Origin: Nitrospirota bacterium
GTDB taxonomy: Bacteria; Nitrospirota; Nitrospiria; Nitrospirales; UBA8639
Assembly: GCA_003235785.1 (NCBI GenBank)
Contig: QJYE01000001.1
Location: 1-5,630 of the forward strand
Direction of reading: 5' to 3'
Length of the DNA stretch: 5,630 nt
The position numbers were made by a program, and so were the translations under genes. Below, one piece after another: positions 1 through 5,544 of this stretch. Position 1 is the first letter of the stretch; each line of letters begins with the position of its first letter. The notes beneath the pieces were generated by a model that saw only the letters and a program-made list of their open reading frames with translations, was not told where the DNA came from and did not search any database.

Positions 1-741
1 GAACATCACTTTCCCGACTCCGCCGCCAATGGGCACCGTCCAGCGATTTCGTCTGTCCTCGGCTTTCCAGTTCGCGGTGATTCGTGGATTCGAGGTCAGA
101 TACCAGCCATTGGTAAAATTGTAATTCAGGAAAGGTTGGATCAAAAACAGATTGACATTGGGGCGTTGGCTATCACCCGCAAACGACCAAAGATTACTGA
201 CGACCGCACCGACCACCCAGGGATCTTGGACGCTGACCATTGCGAGTGTGGGGCCGACACTCCATTTCCCCAGTCCCAGGCGATCATCCGTGGCAGAATT
301 GAACACAAAGGTTGGTCCAATGCCACCAATCATTTTGAACCGTCGCTTGGATTCGTCACGGGCCAGAAATCCCGTATAGGCAATATCTCCTAACCCGGTC
401 ATACTTCCTGTTTTATCTATTATGGCATTGGCCGGAAGATATGGGATGGGAATGGTGAGTCGATTGAGGAGGGCCCAGTCGCCAAATCTTCTTGTGGTGT
501 CGAGCTGAAGATTGAAGATATTAAAGAGATGGTTATTGGCCCCGGCCCCGAAAAACGTCCCATTGGTAAACCCCACCCGCACTAGATCGGAGACAGGGTT
601 TTGTACTTGCTCGGCTAGCTTTTTAATATCTTCGGCATGCACCTGATGGCTCGCCATGAAACTCAGGATCACTCCCACCATCAAACAGCATATGAATGTA
701 CTTGGAGAGGCCAACAATAATCCTTTTATGCAAGGAAGCAT
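1..741 (-). CDS. Outer-membrane beta-barrel protein, 'neuromedin U'/MetA-like family (5' part, runs off left edge)
   Basis: The minus-strand frame is open from ATG at 739-741 to the window edge: 247 codons, with no stop reached. An in-frame TAA lies two codons upstream, so this is the first possible ATG; no clear Shine-Dalgarno precedes it. Residues 1-36 form a signal peptide with a hydrophobic stretch at about 8-30 and a V-H-A cleavage site before E37. The mature part is rich in alternating hydrophobic and aromatic residues. It carries blocks I recognise from proteins often mis-named 'neuromedin U' or called transporter/MetA-pathway-like: NPVSDLVRVGFTNGTFFG (48-65), TGLGDI (115-120), ATDDRLGLGKWSVGP (150-164), PWVVGAVVSNLWSFAGD (174-190), LIQPFLNYNF (200-209), GWYLTSNP (212-219) and WTVPIGGGVGK (234-244). 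By family length only the last few barrel strands should be missing. Likely an outer-membrane porin-like barrel; its substrate is unknown. The family call is from memory of the motifs. It is transcribed away from the DUF481 gene. Confidence 0.85.
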   Translation of the reverse strand, partial: MLPCIKGLLLASPSTFICCLMVGVILSFMASHQVHAEDIKKLAEQVQNPVSDLVRVGFTNGTFFGAGANNHLFNIFNLQLDTTRRFGDWALLNRLTIPIPYLPANAIIDKTGSMTGLGDIAYTGFLARDESKRRFKMIGGIGPTFVFNSATDDRLGLGKWSVGPTLAMVSVQDPWVVGAVVSNLWSFAGDSQRPNVNLFLIQPFLNYNFTNGWYLTSNPRITANWKAEDRRNRWTVPIGGGVGKVMF

Positions 742-841
742 CTGTTAATGAGTGGTACAAGTAACCCCATAGGATAACCTCCGAAGAAGAGGCAACCATG
801 TGAGGCATGCTAGCTTAGCAAAGCTGATGGAAAATAATCTT

Positions 842-1116
842 TCGTCATCCCCATAAACCGTTAGCACGGATCCATTCCCTCGTCATCCCTGCAGGTCGTT
901 GGCAGGGATCTCTCCGAGAAGAATCTGGTTCCTTCCGGACACCGGCAAGCTGGGCACCGATCCTTCGTGGGCCCTTGTCCTGAGCGAAGTCGAATGGATC
1001 AGGATGACAAGTCAGTTGACGGAGGTCGAGCATGACAACGTCTCCTCATCATCACTGCAGGTCGTTGAGCCTGCTCCAGTAGTCCTTGGCAGGGGCGAAA
1101 ATCCATCTCTTCCTTT
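842..1116. repeat. Cluster of degenerate CGTCATCC...GGATC palindromic repeats
   Basis: Several head-to-tail degenerate copies of one short unit fill the gap between the two barrel genes. Copies start at about 843 (CGTCATCCCC), 881 (CGTCATCCCTGCAGGTCGTT) and 1049 (TCATCACTGCAGGTCGTTG). The 13-mer CTGCAGGTCGTTG occurs at 889-901 and again at 1055-1067. The 881 copy folds into a perfect 8-bp stem, 885-892 with 902-909 (ATCCCTGC/GCAGGGAT). At about 959-1010 lies a second motif with CCTTGTCCTGAGCGAAGTCGA, a string I associate with interspersed repeats of many environmental bacteria. Open frames across this stretch (845-1033 minus, 899-1168 plus, 1012-1272 minus) consist of repeat sequence and look non-coding. 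Confidence 0.75.
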
Positions 1117-1229
1117 CGTCATCCCCGCAGTTTGTGGCGGGGATCCATCTGAAAATAACCCAAGATAGATTTCCGATAACCAATGTCGGGCATGACGGAG
1201 GGGAATGGGATTCCCGATGAACAATGTCG
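1117..1229 (+). repeat. 113-bp dispersed repeat unit, left copy (inverted partner at 2840-2953)
   Basis: The unit begins CGTCATCCCCGCAG and contains a perfect 8-bp stem, 1121-1128 with 1137-1144 (ATCCCCGC/GCGGGGAT). It matches the reverse complement of 2840-2953 along its whole length, at roughly 80-85% identity by eye. The longest exact match is the 17-mer CCGATAACCAATGTCGG at 1173-1189, found in reverse complement at 2881-2897. A degraded internal echo, CCCGATGAACAATGTCG, lies about 41 bp later, so the unit itself may have grown by duplication. It ends five bases before the -35 box of the DUF481 gene, and it supplies the ATG at 1205 that would otherwise look like that gene's start. Confidence 0.8.
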
Positions 1230-1234
1230 TGAAC

Positions 1235-1263
1235 TTTACCCTACGAGAACGGGAATCTATACT
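1235..1263 (+). promoter_or_regulatory. Predicted sigma70-type promoter of the DUF481 gene
   Basis: TTTACC (1235-1240) and TATACT (1258-1263) are separated by exactly 17 bp, matching the sigma70 consensus at 4/6 and 5/6 positions. Transcription would start near 1270, giving a leader of about 55 nt to the ATG at 1325. The ATG at 1277 would then have almost no leader, and the ATG at 1205 would lie upstream of the transcript. This supports 1325 as the true start. Confidence 0.6.
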
Positions 1264-1324
1264 GTGTCGCATTCTTATGATCCGCTTGGCCTATATCATC
1301 AGTCGCGTATGTCGTTGGTTCTTA

Positions 1325-2368
1325 ATGATCCGCCTTAATTCCCATGTACCATTTGGCTCCGCTTGGGCAAAGCTGAGTCTCGCCTTCCTCGCATGGTCTT
1401 TGTGGGGCCCCATGGTGGTTCATGCTGTGGATGTCATCTTGCTCAAGAACGGTGACCGCGTGAGTGGGGATATTATTACCATGGAAGATACGGTCCTGAC
1501 CGTGGATACAGCTTACGCCGACGTCATCAAAATCGACTGGGATGATGTCGACGGGTTGACCTCTGACAAACCTTTATGGGTGTCGTTTCATGATGGGGCC
1601 ATTGTTCCGGATGGCGTGGGGGTTCGGGATGGTGATCGCCTGATCCTGTTCCGGCTTGATCCGGGTGGCCCGATTCAACTGGACAAAGTCAAAACGATTA
1701 ATCTGTTTGAACTGTCCTACCGGGGGAACATTGGGCTTGGGGGGAGCGTGACCTCGGGGAACACGTCCACCGAAACCATCAATGCCTCGGGGACGTTGAC
1801 CGTGAACAAAGGCTGGCATCGCATTATTCTGGATGGGCGGGCGAATCGCGGTAAGGCCGATGGGGAAATCACCGCGCAAAATGCCAATTTAAACACTCGT
1901 TGGGATTATTTTCTTAGCAAACGAGCTTATATCCCGTTCATTAATTTCCTGGAATACGACAAATTTCAAGACCTTACCCTTCGTAGCACCACCATCATCG
2001 GGGCTGGCTACGATATCCTGGATCGCCGGGCCAATTTCTTAACTGTCGCCGCTGGCCCGACGGCGGTGTATCAAAACTTTAGGTCTGAACCAGCCACTAT
2101 CATTCCTGCTTTCTCATGGCAAGCTCGGTGGGATTTGGAATTTCTGGGCGGCGATTTAAAGCTATGGCATAATCATACCGGCACGCGGGATATCGGGCGG
2201 GATAATGCGGTACGGCTGAATGCCAATCAGGGGGGCAGTGTCACTATCTACAAAGACCTGTCCATTCGTTTCGAATACAATCTGCGGTACAACTCCAAGC
2301 CCGCCGATGACCGGAAAACAACTGATTCCACCATCATCTTTGGCTTGAGCCTGGATTTATTGGGGTAA
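1325..2368 (+). CDS. DUF481 family outer-membrane beta-barrel protein (YdiY-like)
   Basis: The protein is 347 aa from ATG 1325. From there it has a signal peptide: basic N-region to about K16, hydrophobic core about 17-33, V-H-A cleavage after residue 34. Next comes a small beta-rich domain (VILLKNGDRVSGDI at 37-50, continuing to about 120) that often precedes DUF481. The DUF481 barrel itself spans about 131-347, with GNIGLGGSVTSGNTSTE (134-150) and alternating beta-strand patterns to the end. Family members are outer-membrane proteins, some described as salt-induced, and their biochemical role is not established. The frame stays open up to ATG 1205. However, 1205-1229 is repeat DNA, and the promoter at 1235-1263 argues against 1205. 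ATG 1277 is another in-frame option and has the same following codons, M-I-R-L. No clear Shine-Dalgarno precedes any of the three. The gene stands alone between mirrored repeat clusters. Confidence 0.9.
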   Translation: MIRLNSHVPFGSAWAKLSLAFLAWSLWGPMVVHAVDVILLKNGDRVSGDIITMEDTVLTVDTAYADVIKIDWDDVDGLTSDKPLWVSFHDGAIVPDGVGVRDGDRLILFRLDPGGPIQLDKVKTINLFELSYRGNIGLGGSVTSGNTSTETINASGTLTVNKGWHRIILDGRANRGKADGEITAQNANLNTRWDYFLSKRAYIPFINFLEYDKFQDLTLRSTTIIGAGYDILDRRANFLTVAAGPTAVYQNFRSEPATIIPAFSWQARWDLEFLGGDLKLWHNHTGTRDIGRDNAVRLNANQGGSVTIYKDLSIRFEYNLRYNSKPADDRKTTDSTIIFGLSLDLLG

Positions 2369-2548
2369 TGAATAGGAATTTTATGAGATTGTCATGTCTC
2401 CCTCGTCCAGTTTCACCTTGCAAAAGGGGAAGAGGAGAAGTGGATCTTTCGTGAACAAGTGGTTGCAGCGGATGTCTCGGCCGCGCCGACTTGATGTTCC
2501 TGGTTCCGAAATGAAAATGAAAAGCAGTCGGGCGTTATTGTTTATGAA

Positions 2549-2573
2549 GAAGTAAATTTTTTACTTCATTTTT
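2549..2573 (+). terminator. AT-rich palindrome with T-run, possible terminator of the DUF481 transcript
   Basis: GAAGTAAA (2549-2556) and TTTACTTC (2560-2567) form a perfect 8-bp stem around a TTT loop, followed by ATTTTT. The stem is AT-rich, so it is weak, and it lies about 180 bp after the DUF481 stop. No better candidate appears closer to that gene. The rest of 2369-2600 shows no gene that I can support. Confidence 0.35.
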
Positions 2574-2604
2574 GAACGAGCATGCGCGCGCCACCCGGGC
2601 ATAG

Positions 2605-2627
2605 ATCCTTCGCCCTTGGTGAAGGAT
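2605..2627. repeat. Short palindromic repeat remnant (ATCCTTC...GAAGGAT)
   Basis: A 7-bp perfect stem (2605-2611 with 2621-2627) surrounds a 9-nt loop containing CCCTTG and is followed by GAC. It resembles a shortened version of the GATCCTTCG...CCCTTG...GGATGAC string at about 959-1008, so it is probably a decayed member of the same dispersed family. Confidence 0.45.
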
Positions 2628-2648
2628 GACTTCCTTAAACTTGTTATT

Positions 2649-2668
2649 CCTCGTAGCTTGCTACGGGG
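2649..2668. repeat. Hairpin repeat, copy 1 (CCTCGTAGC/GCTACGGGG)
   Basis: Arms at 2649-2657 and 2660-2668 can pair over 9 bp with one G-T wobble, leaving a CTTG-type tip. It appears to be a relative of the hairpin at 2738-2758: the loop also contains CTTG and the stem differs by paired substitutions. Confidence 0.6.
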
Positions 2669-2682
2669 TTACCGGTTAGGTT

Positions 2683-2701
2683 CCCCCTTTGGAAAAGGGG
2701 G
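2683..2701. repeat. Hairpin repeat CCCCCTTT/AAAGGGGG
   Basis: CCCCCTTT (2683-2690) pairs perfectly with AAAGGGGG (2694-2701) around GGA, and TAGGGGGATTTT follows. The form (CCCCCTTT, loop, AAAGGGGG, then an AGGGGGATTT tail) is a widespread intergenic repeat type in environmental bacteria, as far as I recall. It could also act as a weak terminator on the plus strand. Confidence 0.6.
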
Positions 2702-2737
2702 GTAGGGGGATTTTCAAATTCTTTGTACCTCTGAATA

Positions 2738-2758
2738 CCCCGCAGTCTTGCTGCGGGG
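2738..2758. repeat. Hairpin repeat, copy 2 (CCCCGCAG/CTGCGGGG)
   Basis: A perfect 8-bp GC-rich stem (2738-2745 with 2751-2758) has the loop TCTTG. It is the better preserved counterpart of the hairpin at 2649-2668, starting 89 bp further on. Confidence 0.65.
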
Positions 2759-2839
2759 ATCATTTATTCTAGCATCCAACTTTATTGTGGGTTTTCCCAA
2801 GAGCTGTTATCGGAAATTCATCCCCATTGGCGTCATGCC

Positions 2840-2953
2840 CGACCTCCGGCATCGGGAACCCCCTCCCCCCTCCGGCATGTCCGACATTGGTTATCGGGCA
2901 TCCATCTTGGGCTTTTTCAGATAGATACCTGCCACAACCACGCAGGTATGACG
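2840..2953 (-). repeat. 114-bp dispersed repeat unit, right copy, inverted relative to 1117-1229
   Basis: Read on the minus strand from 2953, the unit begins CGTCATACCTGCG and follows the 1117-1229 unit to its end, including the 17-mer CCGATAACCAATGTCGG and a TTCCCGATG block near the far end. A further partial echo (TTTCCGATAAC on the minus strand, 2806-2816) lies just beyond it. Another degraded CGTCATCC unit in the same minus-strand orientation starts near 2994. Its hairpin arms are more decayed than those of the left copy. Open frames through this part (2769-2981 minus, 2785-2976 plus) are repeat sequence. Confidence 0.75.
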
Positions 2954-3018
2954 CAGGAGGGATCTGTATTCGCTGACGCATGGCGAGGATGACGAATCAG
3001 AGAGAACGTGACACGCAT

Positions 3019-3139
3019 GGGAATGTTGAAAAAAGCCACCAGCGGCGTTCTCGCCATTTTGCCGTGCTCACGTACTGGAAGTACGCTCCGCGCGTCAAAA
3101 GGGCTGTGGCCTTGCTGGATGAATTTTTTGACCATTCCC
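3019..3139. repeat. 121-bp imperfect palindromic element with inverted ends
   Basis: The ends are GGGAATG (3019-3025) and CATTCCC (3133-3139). Inside them, the left arm (TTGAAAAAAGCCACCAGC, 3026-3043) roughly matches the reverse complement of the right arm (about 3112-3132, which contains GCTGGATGAATTTTTTGAC). A small internal hairpin, CGTACT/AGTACG, spans 3071-3085. I associate this arrangement (GTTGAAAAA-GCC-CCAGC...GCTGG...TTTTTGA-CATTCC) with MITE-like repeats in Nitrospira-like and other environmental genomes; that link is from memory. It encodes no protein I can support. The 72-codon minus-strand frame through it (2917-3135) is repeat-derived. Confidence 0.6.
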
Positions 3140-3356
3140 GTTCGCTACTGATACCGGAATTTTTCTAGCGCCTAAATGGGCTATTTTCATGAATTATTCA
3201 ACAGGCCCACGCATAGTATTCATTAGCCATCGTGTGCCAAATGAGCTTCAGACAAAAAGCCCCAGGAGGGCTCAAGATTATTTCGAGAGCCCGGTTATAT
3301 GTCCAGCAGGTGAGGAGGTGTGTTTCAGGCTAAGAGAATCGGAGCCGTTTGAATTC

Positions 3357-3386
3357 TTGAGTTGGGCCAATCCCATACGCTACAAT
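3357..3386 (+). promoter_or_regulatory. Predicted sigma70-type promoter of the DUF2959-type lipoprotein gene
   Basis: TTGAGT (3357-3362) and TACAAT (3381-3386) are 18 bp apart, matching the consensus at 4/6 and 5/6. Transcription would begin near 3393, leaving a leader of about 67 nt before the ATG at 3460. The stretch from 3140 to this promoter contains no gene I can support. Confidence 0.5.
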
Positions 3387-3459
3387 TTTTTCTCATCTGA
3401 GTGGGCTCGTTCGGGCCGGAGTAATTTCCTAATTTTCAAATGTCAAGAAGGAGTGTGAA

Positions 3460-4107
3460 ATGTTCAACAAGGGAAACAATGTGCCTTCATGGAATTCCAT
3501 CCTGGCCAGCATGGTGTTGGGGATTGTTCTCCCGATGCTTTCGGTTGGATGCAGTACGACTGCCTCGCTCCCGCCCAGTATTGCCGTCGGCCTTGACGGT
3601 TTACGGAACGAAGCCGTGTCTCTCAGGGGACAGGTTGAGAAAACCGTTGGGGCGCTGAAGGAGATGATGGCAAAACCTCAAGCCGACCTGTCTCCGCAAT
3701 ATCAAAGCTTTACTCATGAACTTGGCATTCTTGAAGCCAAGGTCGACGAAGCCCGGCAACAACGGGCTGCCACTGAGACGGTCGTGAAGGATCAATTCAT
3801 GGCCTGGGATGAAAGTCTCAAACAATTGCAAAACGAAGAATCACGTCAGCGTGCTGCGGAACGGCGGTCGGCCACGGAAGCCACCTATTCTGGTATCCAG
3901 CGGAAGATTGCCGAGCTGAAGAAGGAATGGACTCCTTTCATCACGGACCTCAAGGACACCAGACAGTACCTGAAATCCGATTTAAGCAAAGAGGGATTGT
4001 ATGCGATGGAGCCGACTGCTGAACGGGTCTTTGATCAACAGAATACCGTTATCAAACGCTTGGATGAGGTTATTGAGGCGATGGACGTCGCCATTAAAAG
4101 AAGCTGA
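3460..4107 (+). CDS. DUF2959-type predicted lipoprotein with coiled-coil character
   Basis: The protein is 215 aa. A strong Shine-Dalgarno, AAGAAGGAG (3445-3453), lies 6 nt before the ATG and fixes the start. Residues 1-30 form a lipoprotein signal (hydrophobic about 14-27, lipobox S-V-G-C with C31). S32 after the cysteine fits outer-membrane sorting in Gram-negatives. The mature part is almost wholly charged helix, rich in E, K, Q and R. It contains FMAWDESL (113-120), a Y-S-G-I-Q-R-K segment (143-149) and WTPFITDLKDTRQYLKSDL (157-175). This layout matches the DUF2959 family as I remember it (W-E-x-E-L block, then 'P-L-D-YL-L'), though I could not run a profile. Family function is unknown; some members are mis-labelled DNA repair ATPases, but no nucleotide-binding motif is visible here. 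The gene is monocistronic, with its own promoter and a terminator-like hairpin downstream. Confidence 0.9.
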   Translation: MFNKGNNVPSWNSILASMVLGIVLPMLSVGCSTTASLPPSIAVGLDGLRNEAVSLRGQVEKTVGALKEMMAKPQADLSPQYQSFTHELGILEAKVDEARQQRAATETVVKDQFMAWDESLKQLQNEESRQRAAERRSATEATYSGIQRKIAELKKEWTPFITDLKDTRQYLKSDLSKEGLYAMEPTAERVFDQQNTVIKRLDEVIEAMDVAIKRS

Positions 4108-4177
4108 TGCCCGGCAGGCTGGATTACCCCATTGTTTGTGAAAGCGTTCCTGTAATTTCCTGATCCGCAAGCTGGAT

Positions 4178-4212
4178 GCACTCTCTACCCGAAACAGAAG
4201 GGTGGGGGGTGC
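4178..4212 (+). terminator. Rho-independent-like terminator of the DUF2959-type gene
   Basis: The arms 4178-4190 (GCACTCTCTACCC) and 4200-4212 (GGGTGGGGGGTGC) pair over all 13 positions if G-U pairs are allowed, with loop GAAACAGAA. A pyrimidine tract (TTCCTTCC), not a pure U-run, follows. On the opposite strand the G-U pairs become A-C mismatches, so the structure works only in plus-strand RNA, 71 nt after the DUF2959-type stop. The rest of 4108-4445 shows no gene I can support. Confidence 0.5.
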
Positions 4213-4445
4213 TTCCTTCCACTCAAAATCCTATCGTTTAAAAAGTTTCATCAGCAGAGAGCGCTCACCATCTCTCCAACCCATCCTCGTGAGGTCACCC
4301 CAAAGGTTCCCATAAATATTGGGCCAACTGTTAAAGCCGGGTACACTTCATGAGTCAATCTGGAATCCATTTCCACTCATGGTGAACATGTTGACCCAAT
4401 GGGCATGAGCGAAGAGGTGGTTCGCTGCGAATCGTTGTTGGCCAT

Positions 4446-4733
4446 TTATTTCCCCTCCGTTTCCAAAACCCATCCTTTTGATTCCAAGCATTGCTCAACC
4501 TCGCGTCGTGCCTGTTGACTGGCAGATTGATTCGCGATGCCTTGGCCAACGGCTGGTCTTCCCATTGGTCCACGCGAGAGTGCCATCCCGGTTGGCGACA
4601 TGAGTATTTGATTATGGCAATCGACCTTATCGGCCTCAAGATCTGCTTCTGTGGCGCCAGCTTTGACGTACTTCACTGTGGCACATCCAGACAGAATAAA
4701 AATCGCTACACTGACCAACAGCCATTCTTTCAT
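4446..4733 (-). CDS. Small two-cysteine predicted lipoprotein, unknown function
   Basis: The protein is 95 aa. It starts at ATG 4731-4733, preceded on the minus strand by an excellent Shine-Dalgarno, AAAGGAGG (4750-4743), 9 nt away. Residues 1-16 are a short lipoprotein signal (K2, hydrophobic 4-14) ending in the classic lipobox L-S-G-C with C17. The mature part has a charged segment with D-K-V-D-C-H (35-40), a glycine- and proline-containing middle (M-S-P-T-G-M onward), and a C-terminal E-V-E-Q-C-L-E-S-K-G-W block with C82. Small bacterial lipoproteins with a 'D-x-x-x-C ... C-x-x-x-K-G-W' pattern are common. C39 and C82 may form a disulfide in the periplasm, which is inference. No specific family name is recognised. 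It is convergent with the DUF2959-type gene and divergent from the DUF3313 gene. Confidence 0.88.
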   Translation of the reverse strand: MKEWLLVSVAIFILSGCATVKYVKAGATEADLEADKVDCHNQILMSPTGMALSRGPMGRPAVGQGIANQSASQQARREVEQCLESKGWVLETEGK

Positions 4734-4772
4734 GATTGCCCTCCTCCTTTAGGAATGAAACCTTCTATGGTT

Positions 4773-4782
4773 TTTCGCGAAA
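4773..4782. promoter_or_regulatory. Perfect palindrome TTTCGCGAAA in the divergent intergenic region
   Basis: A perfect 10-bp palindrome lies in the 97-bp gap between the two divergent lipoprotein genes. It is just upstream of a TATACT hexamer (4791-4796) that could be the -10 box of the DUF3313 gene; a matching -35 box is not convincing. The position would suit a dimeric regulator acting on one or both genes, but a 10-bp palindrome can also arise by chance. Confidence 0.3.
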
Positions 4783-4830
4783 TGACTGGATATACTCCTG
4801 AACTGTATCACGCAACGTAAATTTGATGAT

Positions 4831-5544
4831 ATGGTTGTGATGACTTTTTGCCTATCCCACAGACTAAGTTTTCTTTTGTGTGTCGTGCTCAGCTTCCACG
4901 GCTGCGCTACAGAAACCGGGTCGTTAGACTTTTCGGGGTTTTTGAATAATTACACCGGGCTTCGTCCCTCGCCGGATGACAGTGGTGCATGGAGCTATAG
5001 GAAGCCTGGTGTCAATTTCAAAGGATACACGAAAATCATTCTGGATCCCCTCGTCATCTGGCCGCACCCCGATTCTGCCTATGGCGGGCTTGATAGCTTG
5101 ACGGTCTGGAGATTGGCCCTCGGGTTTCAGGAGAGCATGATCCAGGCTTTGGCCGGAGGCTATGCGATCGTGAAAGAACCTGGTCCGGGAGTCTTGCGCC
5201 TTCGGGCGGCATTGACAGACGTGATGTTGGAACACCCCAAGCTGGCCTCGCCCGGCCCGTTGCTTCCGTTGGCTAATGATCTTTTGATCCAGGCTTCTGA
5301 AAAGATTTCCGGAATGAATGCTCTGGAAGGGGAGGCGGCCATTGAAGCTGAATTGTTGGATGCCGAGAGCCAGGAACGCCTGGTTGCCTACGTTGAAAAG
5401 CGGATGAGTTCCAAGGTGCTTCTGACACCGGACAAAGACTCCTTGGGTCCTGTGTTGGAAATCTTTGACTATTGGGCCAAAAAACTCCGGCAACGTTTAG
5501 ATGAAGAGCGCCGCTTGCGGGAGTATCAGAAAGCGATTCAGTAA
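4831..5544 (+). CDS. DUF3313 family predicted lipoprotein
   Basis: The protein is 237 aa. The N-terminus has R11, a hydrophobic core (12-22) and S-F-H-G-C with C25. This is a plausible but imperfect lipobox because of H23 at -2. The mature part follows the DUF3313 layout: SGFLNNYTGL (35-44, usual form 'SGFL-DYS-L'), a beta segment YTKIILDPLVIW (66-77), a helix with A-L-G-F-Q-E-S-M (96-103), LRLRAALTDV (122-131), and AAIEAELLDAESQERLVA (169-186), where the family has 'E-x-x-D-x-x-T-G-E-x-L-A'. It ends in an Arg/Glu-rich helix (216-235). Family function is unknown; members are small envelope lipoproteins. No clear Shine-Dalgarno precedes ATG 4831. ATG 4840, three codons on, is an alternative start that keeps the signal. 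Downstream, 5545-5630 holds no gene that I can resolve. Confidence 0.9.
   Translation: MVVMTFCLSHRLSFLLCVVLSFHGCATETGSLDFSGFLNNYTGLRPSPDDSGAWSYRKPGVNFKGYTKIILDPLVIWPHPDSAYGGLDSLTVWRLALGFQESMIQALAGGYAIVKEPGPGVLRLRAALTDVMLEHPKLASPGPLLPLANDLLIQASEKISGMNALEGEAAIEAELLDAESQERLVAYVEKRMSSKVLLTPDKDSLGPVLEIFDYWAKKLRQRLDEERRLREYQKAIQ

Noticed and set aside
136..393. Open frames on both strands at 136-393
   Set aside because: These are out-of-frame shadows of the partial barrel gene on the minus strand, which is open from 741 to 1 and carries clear family motifs.
843..1150. CRISPR array
   Set aside because: The repeats are degenerate, unevenly spaced (about 38, 168 and 68 bp apart) and not separated by spacers of uniform length. 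No cas gene is present.
2511..2555. 14-codon frame starting M-K-M-K-S-S-R
   Set aside because: It has no Shine-Dalgarno and runs into the hairpin at 2549-2567. It is too short to distinguish from chance.
3189..3458. 89-codon plus-strand open frame ending just before the DUF2959-type gene
   Set aside because: It has no Shine-Dalgarno, no recognisable motif and odd composition. The predicted promoter of the next gene (3357-3386) lies inside it. Ending next to that gene is probably chance.
4924..5493. 189-codon minus-strand open frame opposite the DUF3313 gene
   Set aside because: It is long, but it is antisense to a frame with a lipoprotein signal and DUF3313 motifs. It has no signal, motif or ribosome-binding site of its own.
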